A model generated the notes under the pieces. It had not been told where the DNA came from and ran no database searches. It worked only from the letters and a program-made list of their open reading frames with translations. Below, in pieces: positions 35,033-45,973 of a stretch of 64,000 bases of DNA. Positions within the stretch are counted from its first letter, which is position 1. Each line of letters opens with the position of its first letter. Where the stretch lies: the NCBI GenBank assembly GCA_958510825.1, contig OY294051.1:29685265-29749264 (forward strand), in the 5' to 3' direction. The position numbers and the translations under genes were made by a program. The DNA is from Brachypterus glaber (lineage: Eukaryota > Arthropoda > Insecta > Coleoptera > Kateretidae).

Positions 35033-35109
35033 GATAGAATACAATATAATACAATACAATATAAGTGGGGTTGTGAGGCATGGTACTGCCTTTCAAATAG
35101 ATAGAATAC
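35033..35109 (-). mobile_element. Very short LINE/SINE 3'-end insertion with 10-bp target duplication
   Basis: GATAGAATAC at 35033-35042 and 35100-35109 flanks 57 bp. On the minus strand this reads ATTTGAAAGGCAGTACCATG, then CCTCACAACCCCACTTATAT, then a (TTGTA)n-like tail. The same 3' end occurs at 36012-36194 with a different target duplication. This is the pattern of target-primed reverse transcription with severe 5' truncation. Confidence 0.8.
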
Positions 35110-35251
35110 TTAGCGCTTGAAATGGCAACACCGATTGAATTGTCGTCTCAACATAATCTTAAACAAGGACATTGTCTATGAGACACTTGGAAAAATACTA
35201 TGTTCAAAATTTAAAAAAAACTTTATTTTTTTTATTTACTTTTTCTATTAT

Positions 35252-35493
35252 CATATCGCACCCGTTACAGAACGAACAGTGTCATAACACAAAATGTTGA
35301 AAAATGTGTTTTTAGTGTATTACTGCTCTTCTTGAGATCTACCGATCTGTATAACTGGCATATTCTAACTCAGTTATATGTAATGTGCCAGTTATACAGA
35401 TCGGTAGATCTCAAGAAGAGCAGTAATAATACACTAAAAACACATTTTTCAAAATTTTGTGTAATGACACTGTCCTGTAACGGGTGCGATATG
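35252..35493. repeat. Near-perfect 242-bp hairpin element
   Basis: Arms of about 108 bp start CATATCGCACCCGTTACAG and end with its exact mirror. They are almost identical through AAAAATGTGTTTTTAGTGTA and GCTCTTCTTGAGATCTACCG up to a roughly 25-bp loop near 35364-35388. Differences between the arms are few and lie mostly in the outer third. No ORF. Confidence 0.85.
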
Positions 35494-35984
35494 TGCTTTT
35501 TAGGCGTCTAGCTGTATAGTTTTGAACGTATATTTGAGAACCATGCTCTAAATTAGCCAAACATGATTTTTTCAACTTTTATTATGATAAAAGGGGCTGT
35601 TTTCTCCCGGACACATGCATATTGTTACTATTTCATTCACCACGTGTCCGTAACAATAGCAAAAAGATGAAAAGATTATATACAATAAAGTATAATTTGG
35701 CCCTAAACCAATTTTAATTTAAAAAATTTAATTAGATTTTCTTTTAAAAAAAAAGTCAGCCTTAGAATTACATGAAAAGCAAAAGTTATTTCGTTATTAC
35801 ATAACATAATTAGGTACACTTACGGCAAAATGAAAATTTAATGAAGGCAATTTATTTATGAAAAAAAAACTGAAATTGGTTAGAAAATATACGGTAATTT
35901 TCAGAGATTAGATAAAATGTTTTTTGATGAAAATTAAAATTTTAAAAATAAATTTTAATAAATTGCATATTACTTGCCCGCACA
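35494..35984. other. 0.5 kb without recognised features
   Basis: AT-rich; includes a partial mirrored word around 35600-35650 (GGACACATG / CACGTGTCC). Confidence 0.4.
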
Positions 35985-36480
35985 CACAGAGAAAAATTTA
36001 ATATAGGTATACAATACATTACAATATAAGTGGGGTTGTGAGGCAAGGTACTGCCTTTCAAATCACTGCGACCAATGAGATCTATTGTGAATCCCCTTTA
36101 CAATTTAGTCCACATCAAACTTTAGGCTTCCAAAGAAGCCTAAGAGTTTTTTGGGGGCTACTTGGGATATATCTGCAGGTCTTGGGTATACCTGTAATAT
36201 AGGTATAGGTATATAATAAAAAAATACGTAACTTAAACATATATTATTAATTTTAAAAAATTCAAGAATGCAATAATTTGTTTTAAGTTTATAGAACTGT
36301 TTCCAACAAATCAGTATTAATACTATTTTTATGTTTAGTATTTTAAATATTTACTAAATCTAATTAAAATTTTTGATTTAAGTTTCTTTAAAACTCAATA
36401 GAAAAAAAAATGTATAGCGTATTATTCAAACCAAGCACTTTTACGTGATTCAAGTTTTACCTATTGGACCAAGTATTCAG
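35985..36480 (+). repeat. Repeat family D, copy 2, split by a LINE 3' end
   Basis: Begins ACACAGAGAAAAATTTAATA as at 58815 and resumes after the insertion at 36012-36194. The later part (GTATTAATACTATTTTTATG, TTTAAAACTCAATAG, AAACCAAGCAC) matches 10375-10560 and 58870-59040. Confidence 0.55.
36012..36194 (-). mobile_element. LINE 3' end, 183 bp, with 13-bp target duplication
   Basis: TAATATAGGTATA at 35999-36011 and 36195-36207 flanks the insertion. On the minus strand it ends ATTTGAAAGGCAGTACCTTG..CCCACTTATATTGTAATGTATTG, sharing its 3' terminus and TTGTA tail with 35043-35099 but reaching further 5'. It includes a small stem TAGGCTTC / GAAGCCTA. It is probably the 3' UTR of a LINE (or a LINE-dependent SINE) not otherwise present here. 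Confidence 0.8.
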
Positions 36481-37053
36481 CTACAATACATTTGATTTAA
36501 GTACCTAAGATGATTGCGGATATATAACGTTTAGCCACTTGATCTGAATATTACGTACTTCTGTTAAGTAATCATTTCTCTGATAGGAATTATTTTGGGA
36601 ATGACCTATTACAATATTGGGACCAAGTTGCATTTGGGACATGTCCGCATAGAATGATATTTATAGTAGCCGTTCTTTTTCTCCTTCTAATTACATATAT
36701 TATCATATGTTATTGTTTTTGTTGGCTTAAACCGAGGTTTAAACTTTTTAACTAGGCTACAAAAGCAAATAAGTAAATAACTAAGCTATTTAAAAGGCTT
36801 AAAAATCAATCAATTAAATCAACCACGTACAAAATAAATTCAATTGCATCCGTTAAGAGTCTGAAATAACAGTTTTTTTCCTTATTATGTCGATATATTT
36901 TAATCCATTAAAAAAATCGTCGTTTTCAGCATGTTTCTTCTTCTTTTAACCGTACTTCGACGGTTATGCGAGAACAGTTGACCCACAGATCTACTTCCAT
37001 TTGTACCCTATCAGTTTCCGAGTTGAGGCAGTCTTATTATTAAACAGGTTATA
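36481..37053. other. 0.57 kb without recognised features
   Basis: AT-rich; no ORF or repeat ends noted. Confidence 0.45.
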
Positions 37054-37595
37054 CAGGGTGACCAATAACTGGCATGCCAAAATTTAAGATGTAATTCTGC
37101 ATCCAAAAATATCAAAAAAACGTTCCTATAAAGGTTGGTTCGAAAATGAGCCATAAGGGAGCTACGGCCCTTTAACATTGTAATAAAAATAAGGTTTTTA
37201 ATTACTTTTTTAGGATTTTTTGTAAATAATATGGATTCCTTGAGTAAAAATACATAAAAAATATCATATAGTGTAACACTGTAGGAGCAACCGTTTTTTA
37301 AAAAAATGCAATTAAGAGGAAGTAACCAAAAACGTTACTTTTTAAAAGGTTATTACTCCTTTAATATTAAATTTAGGTGTTTTGGTGAAGAATACTTTTT
37401 TGCTCAGTTTTAAATGAAGAATCACACTGCAGAATTAAAATTTTATTGATGCTTTTTTTGTTCTCCATTCAACATGTCATCTTCGAAGAGCCGTAGCTCC
37501 CTTAGGGCCCATTGCTGGACAAACCTTTATAGAAGCTTTTTTTTTATTTTTGGATCACCTCTTAAATTTTGGCATGGTAGTTACTGATCACCCTG
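37054..37595. mobile_element. TA MITE family F (CAGGGTGACCAATAACTGGC), copy 1
   Basis: Inverted ends CAGGGTGACCAATAACTGGC / ATGGTAGTTACTGATCACCCTG with TA outside. Interior: GGTTGGTTCGAAAATGAGCC, GTGTAACACTGTAGGAGCAA, CTTCGAAGAGCCGTAGCTCC. Shorter or diverged copies lie at 44818-45149 and 47913-48388. Confidence 0.85.
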
Positions 37596-37824
37596 TATAT
37601 CAAAGTACTTTGAAGTACTCGTAGTAGATGTACAAAATCCCTAGAGTGGACGAACCCTCGATATTTTATAACACTTTAAGTAGTTTACGATTTTGTTAAT
37701 CACCAAGAATCTACTATAGTATGTATTAAAATATTTAAAATCTGACCCGAAAAAAAAAAAGGAAAGTGCAAAAATAAAAAAAATTCTGAATGCTCTTTAA
37801 ATGGTAGCTGGGCCGTAGATATTA

Positions 37825-38400
37825 GGGTGGGTAAAAAAAACGACTTTTTTTTTTACTTTATACTCTGAAAAATCGGTTGCTAGACACCTCTAGAAAATTC
37901 TTTAAAGTTTGATTATTTTAGGAGACTTTTCTGTTTTGCTTTTGAATTTTGTAACTCGCTTACAAAAAATTGTTATGAATTGCCCAACTCATAGTTTTGT
38001 AGGAAATTAACTGCTTTACAAAAATGGTCTCTTATGATTTGTCGATTAAATTAAGCGTTTAAAAGATATTCATCGTCACACTCAATGCTTACTAATTTAA
38101 ATAGTTTTTGATGAATAATTCGAAAAATTTCAATTTAATTTATGAGTTTCACGAAAATTTATACAAAGAGACCTTTTTTGTAGAGCGTTCGATTTCCTAC
38201 AAGAATATGAGATACTTTTTAACGAACAGTAGTCAAAGAGATATGAATTTTTGTTTCTAATACTGAGGAAAAAATGGAAAATTGTAAAGCGGAGAATCAA
38301 AATTAAGAGCTCATATTTGGTGAGAATTTTCTAGAGGTGTCTAGCAACCGATTTTTCAGAGTATAAAGTAAAAAAAATAGTCGGTTTTTTTGATCCACCC
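37825..38400. mobile_element. 576-bp TA foldback MITE, ends GGGTGG
   Basis: The left GGGTGGGTAAAAAAAACGAC and GAAAAATCGGTTGCTAGACA blocks are mirrored at the right. The arms are at least 85 bp and weaker pairing continues to the centre. TA lies outside both ends. Non-coding. Confidence 0.85.
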
Positions 38401-38402
38401 TA

Positions 38403-39209
38403 GTAGATATACGTAAATATACGTATAAATACCCATTTTAAACAGCCTATGAATATATAATTTAATGCGGCACCTTTCCAGTTTATAGCGGATAGCTCTG
38501 CATACACATATATCTGATTTGAGAAATAAAAACTAATAAAGCACAGAGGTATTGTAACAAAACAAACTTCAGAAATGGCCGTAATAAAAGTCACTTAAAG
38601 TAATATATACGAGCAAAATGCAATTTATTTAAGCAGTAAACTTTAACATTTAGACAAATAGATTGCGCTCGAAACTTTAAATTCTATTTCTAAAGTATAA
38701 CAATCATAATTAAAAGTTATTTCAAAATTTATTTTGTAGATGACAAATTTAAGTGTAATAAGCACCCAACCCAGGTCCTTGGGATACACCTTTTTTGTAT
38801 ATGACAATTTACTTAATAATAGGTAAATTAACTTAAATTACCTTTAATACCTATGTTTTTATTTTTAACAAAAGGATCTATAATTATAATAGGGTTCTAT
38901 ACTAATTATTATAATCGGTCAAAAAAAAATTATTTGTTGGAATGTATTATATATAAACTTAAGTTTATTATTTAATAGTAGATAAAAAAATACCCGTATT
39001 TAAAACATAATACTAAACTAGGGTAAATACGGGAGAAATGGCCACTTTTTATTTAAAAGCAATTTTGTCTACACTCAGAAAATTTCATTGTAATTTTAAT
39101 AATAAATTTTATTTGTAAATACATATTTGTTATTTATATCGCCACCATTGGTATTTAATACTTTACTTATTAAATACTGCAATGTGTGTATTGTATACAA
39201 AATGTTTTT
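38403..39209. other. 0.8 kb without recognised features
   Basis: AT-rich; a minus 64-codon ORF at 38400-38594 is not convincing. Confidence 0.45.
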
Positions 39210-39582
39210 AATTTTTCTTTTTTTTTATTTTCTTTTTGCGAAAAATGTAAAATTTTTGAAAATTAGAGTTTTTTATTTAGTTTAACTCCCCCTAACTTTT
39301 TTGTTTTTGGGAGGATTACTTTGAAAAACAATAGAGATCTTCCCCTCATAGAACTTGATTTTTCTTAAAAAATGTGGAGTTATTATTCGTTCTTGAGTTA
39401 TCGTGTTTACAAAAAACGTGACATCAGACGGACAGACGGACACTTTCAAAGTTTCTTATTTTTTCATGAAACACATTTGTATCCAAGAATTTTTGGTCTA
39501 GGACGTTTTTTGGCGATTTTGGGAAATTCGAAACTAGCATATAATACTATTCTAGCTCAGGCGCTGTGAATAGTATAATAAG
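39210..39582 (+). mobile_element. HINE-like repeat family B, copy 1
   Basis: Contains a GACGGACAGACGGACA stretch (a GTCT/GTCC microsatellite on the other strand) and the ATTCGTTCTTGAGTTATCGTG and CATGAAACACATTTGTATCC blocks. It ends in a palindrome at 39539-39581, where TAATACTATTC pairs with GAATAGTAT around TAGCTCAGGCGCTGT. A second, inverted copy is at 59862-60240 and a terminal fragment at 46077-46146. The layout of terminal hairpin plus GTCT core resembles family A. The left boundary is uncertain. Confidence 0.65.
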
Positions 39583-39589
39583 ATAAATG

Positions 39590-40154
39590 ACAATCGATGA
39601 GTTGAAAAATGGTGATATAAAATTCGTGAAAAAGAAAACTGGTGCAAAAGCATAGTTAAAAAAATATCCGCCTTACCCCTTCAAAGGCTTCTGAAGAATT
39701 TAACATAAGCTTTATGGTAAGCTACTCCAAAGCTATAACGCGAATAAATATAGATCGTTTTTTTTTTTCATTTTTAACGTACAAAGCAGTATAATAAATG
39801 GTTATTTCACAGTGGTTTGATCAGGGGATATTAAATATTCAACATATACGCATTTTTTCGTTTGTGCATGTGTAATACGTGTTGCATAACTCAATAGAAA
39901 TTCTCATTAATATGCTAAAATAATAACGTTTAGGAAAATGAAATAATGTATCAAACAATTTGTGTTATGCTTTTGTTATTGTACGTTTTCCTTTAAATAT
40001 GTACAACCTTTAGAAAAGGGTCAACGCATTTTGGAACCATCGTTAAGGGATCTTTCTACCTTCAAACTATAAAAATAATCTTTTCTCACTACAACTATAA
40101 AAATACACTGCCCAGTAAAAGGGCATTCCCATTTTTCGCCTCCGAGCGTAAAAT
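39590..40154. other. 0.56 kb without recognised features
   Basis: AT-rich; nothing supportable. Confidence 0.4.
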
Positions 40155-40410
40155 GGATTTTTAATTATCAGATTCACTTTAAGCAACCTTAAAAATATAA
40201 CAATTTTCACGAAAACTACCCCCCGCCTCTTAGGGGGTGGAGTTAGAATATTTTTTTATCAGATTCACTTTTAGCAACCTCAAAAACCCCAATACACACA
40301 TTTTCACGAAAACTACCCCCCGTCCCACAGGGGGTGATTTTTTTTATTATCAGATTCTCTTCTCAGCAACATTTAAAACCCCAATATACCAATTTTAACA
40401 AAAATTACAA
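40155..40410 (+). repeat. Three-unit tandem repeat, ~90-100 bp period
   Basis: Each unit starts TTATCAGATTCACTTT..AGCAAC, then CAATTTTCACGAAAACTACC, then CCCCGCC..AGGGGGTG. Units begin at about 40157, 40256 and 40347; the third is partial and diverged. Each full unit carries a short CCCCC..GGGGG stem. Confidence 0.75.
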
Positions 40411-40505
40411 AATACAAAATTTCACAATATATTTTTTTTTCAGTATAAAAAAATGTTTTAAAAATAGTATATTGTTTTACTAAGAGGAAAAGTGAAGCTT
40501 TTTTT

Positions 40506-40563
40506 ACTAGTCTGTAGAATTTACGGACGACGCGAAGCGGAGTCCGGAAACTACAGACGAGTA
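40506..40563. repeat. Interrupted hairpin
   Basis: ACTAGTCTGTAG..CGGAC pairs with GTCCG..CTACAGACGAGT around a GC-rich loop. It is followed by a 20-bp direct repeat (ACGAGTAAAAACTAACTAA, twice, 40558-40595). Confidence 0.6.
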
Positions 40564-41739
40564 AAAACTAACTAACGAGTAAAAACTAACTAAGTGAAAC
40601 ATACTATTGTTTCTTCAAGCATCCTATATATATTTTTTAAATATTAATTTTTGCATTTAACTTATTCAGTAATAAAGTATTTTTTTTTATTTTAATAGGC
40701 CAATAAAACCCTTTCGAAATAAACTTAAACCTTCCTTAGCTCATTTCAAATTTTTTTCGTAGGCTAAATCGTACACTTTTCGCGATTTCGATGGTAACTT
40801 GTCTATTGTAGCATTTGCAATTTCGGAGAGATTTGTAGGTGTATAAACCATATATTCTTCTTCAATCATTTTTAATCAATTTCACATAAGGTTTTTGCAC
40901 AGAATCTCGAGTCAACCACCTGTTTACATAATAAACAAACAAGTTTGAAGTATGGCTGTCATCAAAGTCAAAGAGTGCTGCCGCCAGTGGTGGTTTTGCT
41001 AACTAACTTATTTTTATGGCGTACAACAATGAACTCATTTTTTTACTGTAAAAAAATAGATCACTTCTAACTAGTTTGCTCAGTTATAAAATATGAACAT
41101 TTTAGTACGCTTGAAGAAAAAGATTATTTTTATAATTTGAAGGTAGAAATACCACTTAAATACAGAACGTTTTACCTTAGAAAGAAATCGGGATTTTTTT
41201 TTTAGATCCACAGAATATCTACTACTCCAACTAAGGAACTCGCTAATAACTCTCAATCTAAACTAACAAATGAGTCCCTTTTCTTAACTACGTGCACAAA
41301 TGTCGGAACAATTTGATATACAACTATTAATATATAAAATAACCGCTTTTCAAGTGTGTTCACGTACGGTAACGTTTCCAGATCCATTTCGCCTTAGAAT
41401 TCCAATGAGATTGTGTTTTTCTGCCGGTTCCCTGGCTGACTTTGATCGTGACGTTTGATTTATAACAGTTTCTGTATTTAGACCGCCAAAAGAATTAAAC
41501 AAGACGTCAAAATATGCGATGTTGCTGCAAAACCCACAGAATACTGTTCTTCGCAGTCGAATGTATATCGAATAGATCGAAAATATTTAAATGTTTTACA
41601 AGTACTAAGGAATAATAGGTCATACAATTAATAATATTATTTTGAATTCCCCTATTTATAATAAACTGTAGTGAAATTCGAACCACTAACCCTTGACTAC
41701 ATGTAGTAGTTCTAAAAACTCTGTTTACCCTTACTTACG
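40564..41739. other. 1.2 kb without recognised features
   Basis: Apart from the direct repeat at its left edge, AT-rich sequence with no gene seen. Confidence 0.45.
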
Positions 41740-41946
41740 ACAAAAATTTTCAGCAATTCTTTTTGTATTGTACTAAGGGAGCTAAGCCCCTTTGAAAGTG
41801 GCTAAAAATGTTTGGTTTTTATTTAATAACTCAGGAACCCTTTGAGATATGGCAACGGTGAGACTTTGTATAAGGGTATATTTGGTCTAATGAGCTCTCC
41901 TAACACCCCTTAATAACTTTTTATCCATGTGCAATACACCCTGTAT
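41740..41946. repeat. Half of a CAGGGTG-type MITE?
   Basis: Ends in CACCCTG next to TATATATATA and contains GGGAGCTAAGCCCCTTTGAAA, like the interiors of family F, but no matching left end was found. It may be a truncated copy. Confidence 0.35.
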
Positions 41947-42521
41947 ATATATATAAATTGTTTATTTCGTCTGAATCGGTATAAAGTAAATTCTACTGTA
42001 TAAAAAATTTTGATATGATTATATTTGCCGATTTTAAAATTTTCATTGACTAGTAAATACTGTAAAGGTGAGAAGAGTAGATATAATAATAGCGATCATA
42101 TAAAAGCTTGATAAATTAAATCAACTTTATTGCAAAACAATAAAATTTTATACCCGTAACTACTGGATTAAAAAAAAAATTAAATATGAAAAGTTTCGAT
42201 GAAATGCTATCTGCAGCAATTTAAAACATACGCTTTGCGGTTAAAAATAATTTGTTGCCCAACTGTCTCCAAAATTATATATTAAATTTTCTTTCGAATA
42301 ATCGACATACTAACATATTATTTTTTTAAACTAGCAATTAGTGTTCGGCTAACCGGTAAGTCATAAAAAACTTTGTCAAAAATAAAAATAACCTAAAAAA
42401 AAATATATCAAAAAAAAAAAAGTTTCTTGCTTTGGGATGTTATAAGAATGAGAAAACAATTAACCCCCCACTTTTTTCAGATTGTGAATACCACTAGTTT
42501 TAAATTAAATGTAATTATATA
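41947..42521. other. 0.57 kb without recognised features
   Basis: AT-rich; nothing supportable. Confidence 0.4.
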
Positions 42522-42916
42522 TCGTCGGCTTACAAGTAAAGAGCACTAAGTCCAAAAACATGGTTTTGAGATATTGACAAATTTAACTTTCACTGTTGTT
42601 TTTTAATTTTTGTAATAATTATTACAAAAATGCACGTTTCGCCAAACAAACACTAAGTCGCTTAGTGCAGAAAAATTTGAAATAATCTAAAAGTAAAACG
42701 CACTAAGTGCACTAAGTGACTTAGTGCATATTGCCAGATAAAATTTTATTCAAAATGAAACTGGTGCGTTTTGTATAGTGGATAACTCTCTTGGCAGTCC
42801 ACCTAGAAGTTAGTTCGGTTTACCTGTACATAGATCATCAAAAATTAATTACAGTACCATAAAAATCCCATTTGTACAAAAAAGTGACTTAGTGCCTTTT
42901 ACTTGTAAGCCGACGA
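42522..42916. mobile_element. TA MITE with TCGTCGGCTTACAAGTAAA ends and CACTAAGT motif cluster
   Basis: Inverted ends of about 33 bp (TCGTCGGCTTACAAGTAAA..GCACTAAGTC), flanked by TA. The word CACTAAGT or its complement occurs at least seven times, including the palindromes CACTAAGTCGCTTAGTG (42651-42667) and GCACTAAGTGCACTAAGTGACTTAGTGC (about 42700-42727). Such subterminal repeats often bind the transposase. Confidence 0.8.
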
Positions 42917-43628
42917 TATAAGAAAAAAAAAATACCTATAACTAAACCCAAAAATTACATAGAAAAGTTATGTTTTGTACATAAAACATTTTTCGTTTTG
43001 TTTTACAGCTTTGAGAAAGTTTATATACAATAAACGAAACTAGTCGGCAAACCATATTGTTTTTTGTACGTTTCCAACACCCAAGAACCGCCAAATTAAT
43101 AAAAAATAGGAACGAGATATCTCAAATATAGTTATTTATAGTTAACAAAATGTAAAGAAATTACTTTTAAATGGTGACTATTTAATTTAAAAGTTTTAGA
43201 GCTTAAATAATTTATTGAAGTAACAGTATTCTTTTTGTTTACTAAACTAATTGTTTAAACAAGATATAAAGATTTTTACAATAATGCGAAAAATGTAAAA
43301 AACAATAATGTCACTATGTGTTGAAATAAATAAAAACACTGCACTTATGATGGAAAGTATTAATTAAAAAAATAAATTAATAATTAAATTTCAGATGATT
43401 CATAAAAATAAAATAAAATATCGCATTAATATATATTGCAACATAAAGTATATATCTATATAACGAAAGTCCCATAACATTTAGTTAATATCGCAAAATT
43501 TCTAATATATTTTCTTAAAAAAAAAATTATTATTGAATATAGAATTTGACAAAATTTTCATCTTCCCAAATAAGAGCCCATCAACATTTTCTACAAACAT
43601 AAAACTTTATTTAAAACCAGCTGAACAG
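42917..43628. other. 0.7 kb without recognised features
   Basis: AT-rich; nothing supportable. Confidence 0.4.
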
Positions 43629-44290
43629 TTCCAAGCACCTTGTCAAAACATCGGCACTAGGCACTAATTAAAAACTTTATCAAGTGGGAAGCTGTGTGAA
43701 TAGGAAACCATTAATACACCTGCGTGTTGCATAATTTATTAAAGTCCAAAACCTTATATTCTAGCAAAAACTTTATATAACATTTTTTGAAGGTCTTAAA
43801 AGGAGCTTTCATTTGAAATAAATAAATTTTTGAAATCGGTTTATGAATAAGTGAGTTATGCCAAAAAACATTTTACTGCTTTAAACGCTAATATCTCGAA
43901 AACAATGTATTTTAGGAAAAAGTTGTTTATAAAATTTTTTGAGCAATTTAAACAAATCTTTCATATAAATGCTAAATCAATAAATACAATAATAATTAAC
44001 TTAATTATAAGCAAAAAACGCTAAAAATTAGTTTTACCACATTCTTACCCCATTCTTACTCCCAATCGTTTATCCCCAAAATCTAATCAGCTCTTCGAAA
44101 TATGATAAGAAATAATATGCAAAAAACCGCTTGTCGATCTTTTTTAGAAATTGACAGACAGACGGACGCAAAAAATTTTTTCACTGATTTCACTGATTTC
44201 GACTCAGAAAGGTCTAAAACGTCGAGAAATATGAAAAAAACATGGTCATAGATTTTGACCTTTAGTCGAAAATTTAAATACATCGGCACT
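43629..44290. mobile_element. HINE-like repeat family A, copy 3 (inverted, diverged)
   Basis: Reverse complement of 14129-14841: starts CAAGCACCTTGTCAAAACATCG and ends near TACATCGGCACT, with only one side of the terminal hairpin left. The GTCT core is reduced to GACAGACAGACGGACG. It is more diverged than the 14-kb and 50-kb copies. Confidence 0.65.
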
Positions 44291-44614
44291 TTGACCTTTG
44301 CAGGTGTTTGTTTTTAATACCTGAAAATTTATTTAGGATGTTTAATTTTTTATGGGACAGCCGGTATAGAGTACATTCACTTTCTTATAATACCTTTCAA
44401 ATTGCCGTTACAATGTCGGTTTTATAGTAAATATAACATCTATAGGTCACGGATATCATAAAGTTTACGAGATTTTACCTAAATGAGACATAAAAATAAT
44501 GGACGTTTTCATAAAGAAGAATTACCGAAGAAACCTTAAATAAACATTAAAGCCACAATAGAAAAAAAAATATATGTATATATTACAGTAATATAATTTT
44601 GTTTGAAATGTTAA

Positions 44615-44750
44615 GGCCTATACAGAAGCTTGCATAAGAACATAAAACATAAGAATGCGATGCCGTGATACAAGATACATGACGGCACATCAAGCCAATC
44701 ACGGCATCGCATTATGTATTATGTTCTTATGCGAGGCTGTGGATATGCCC
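44615..44750. mobile_element. TTAA-type hairpin MITE, copy 2
   Basis: TTAA at 44611-44614 and 44751-44754. The ends GGCCTATACAGAAGCTTGCA / GCGAGGCTGTGGATATGCC pair, and the inner block GATGCCGTGAT..ATCACGGCATC forms the stem tip. Same family as 25047-25156. Confidence 0.8.
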
Positions 44751-44817
44751 TTAACAGCATATAATGTAACTCAAATTTAAAAAATATTAATTTGCTTATA
44801 ATCGCTCTAAAAATATA

Positions 44818-45149
44818 CAGGGTGATCAGTAACTGCCATGCCAAAATTTAAGAGGTGATTCCACATCCAAAAATATGAAAAAAAGTTTCTATAAAGGTTG
44901 GTCCGGAAATGAACCCTGAGGGAGCTACGGTCCTTTGAAGGTGACATATTAGATGGGGAACAAAAAAAAAGCATGAATAAAATTTTAATGCTGCACACCC
45001 TGCATTTAAAACTAAGCAAAAAGTATTACGATTTTAAAGGGCCGGGACCTACGGGCTCATTTCCGACCAACCTTTATAGCAAGTTTTTTTGATATTTTTG
45101 GATGTAGAATCATCTTTAAATTTTGGCATGCCAGTTATTGATCACCCTG
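44818..45149. mobile_element. TA MITE family F, copy 2 (deleted)
   Basis: Ends CAGGGTGATCAGTAACTGCC and GGCATGCCAGTTATTGATCACCCTG. At 332 bp it lacks the middle third (the TGTAGGAGCAA region) present at 37054 and 47913. A minus 70-codon ORF at 44807-45019 is a by-product. Confidence 0.85.
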
Positions 45150-45196
45150 TATGTACTAAAAAAAATTGCTTATTACTAAATTACATAACATTACAT

Positions 45197-45553
45197 GTTT
45201 AACCTCGTACCTCGTATTATTCTATTCTACTTAATTAAGCATCCCTTAAGTCCAGGACTTTTCTGCCTTGCTAAGCTGAAAGGTCCTGTCTGTGTATGTT
45301 AAACCTATGTAGATAGGACCTTCAGCTTAGCACGGCAGTTCTGTGGGCTAGTAGTAGAGGGAACCACCGGCTTTAACTGACTTTAGAACCAGTTTTTAGG
45401 GGGTATCTCTGTTTTACCTATCGCATTCGCCAAATTTGAATTATTAATTAACTAAAGAAATCGGCGCGAGTGAGAATTGAAATCACGCTAACCGGCGTGT
45501 CAAGTGTTTGAATTACACGACTCAACCCGCTCGGACAGTTCTCCCAGTTCTCA
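45197..45553 (-). mobile_element. tRNA-derived SINE, copy 1, with a MITE inside
   Basis: Minus strand. The tRNA-like head is at about 45460-45553 with an A-box-like GTCCGAGCGGGTTGAG (near 45521-45537) and a weak B box TTTCAATTCTC. The shared body CGCCGATTT..AGTTAATTAATAATT follows, then the conserved 3' segment GTGGTTCCCTCTACTACTAG..AGTCCTGGACTTA..CTTAATTAAGTAGAATAG. The hairpin MITE at 45266-45338 interrupts the 3' segment. SINEs are transcribed by RNA polymerase III from the internal boxes and copied by LINE proteins. Confidence 0.8.
45266..45338. mobile_element. 73-bp hairpin MITE, copy 2, nested in a SINE
   Basis: Same family as 292-365. TTCTG lies at both edges (45261-45265, 45339-45343). 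The uninterrupted SINE copies at 46.7 and 63.1 kb show what the site looked like before (AGGACTTGTGTGGGC). Confidence 0.8.
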
Positions 45554-45949
45554 CAAACTAAGAACTGACCCATGAAATACGAGACTGATCGATTTATCTT
45601 TTATTCCATTCGTCAATCTTTAGTTTAAGTGTAATTTCTTTAGTATAAACCATGTAATACTTAAAAAAAAGGGTGAAATAACTCGCTACGACCATTTTGA
45701 GCCAATTTCCCCTAAGTAAATGCTCTTATGAATAAGTAACATGTATAAGAAAATATTTCTTCCTAGAGATGGAAAAGTTTTTATCTATTTCCTAATCTCT
45801 TACTCATTTATATAACTTCTTATCTGTTTTGCCAAATTAAGTTAACTCTCTAAATGAATAAAATACCAGAAACTTGGTCATCTTGTTTACTTAATCATAG
45901 AAAATTGGCAAAAACATATATTTATATCTACATTATATTGATGGATTCT

Positions 45950-45973
45950 ATTATTTATTTATTTATTTATTGG
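45950..45973 (+). repeat. (ATTT)n microsatellite
   Basis: About five to six tandem ATTT units; a similar run is at 61866-61883. Confidence 0.8.
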
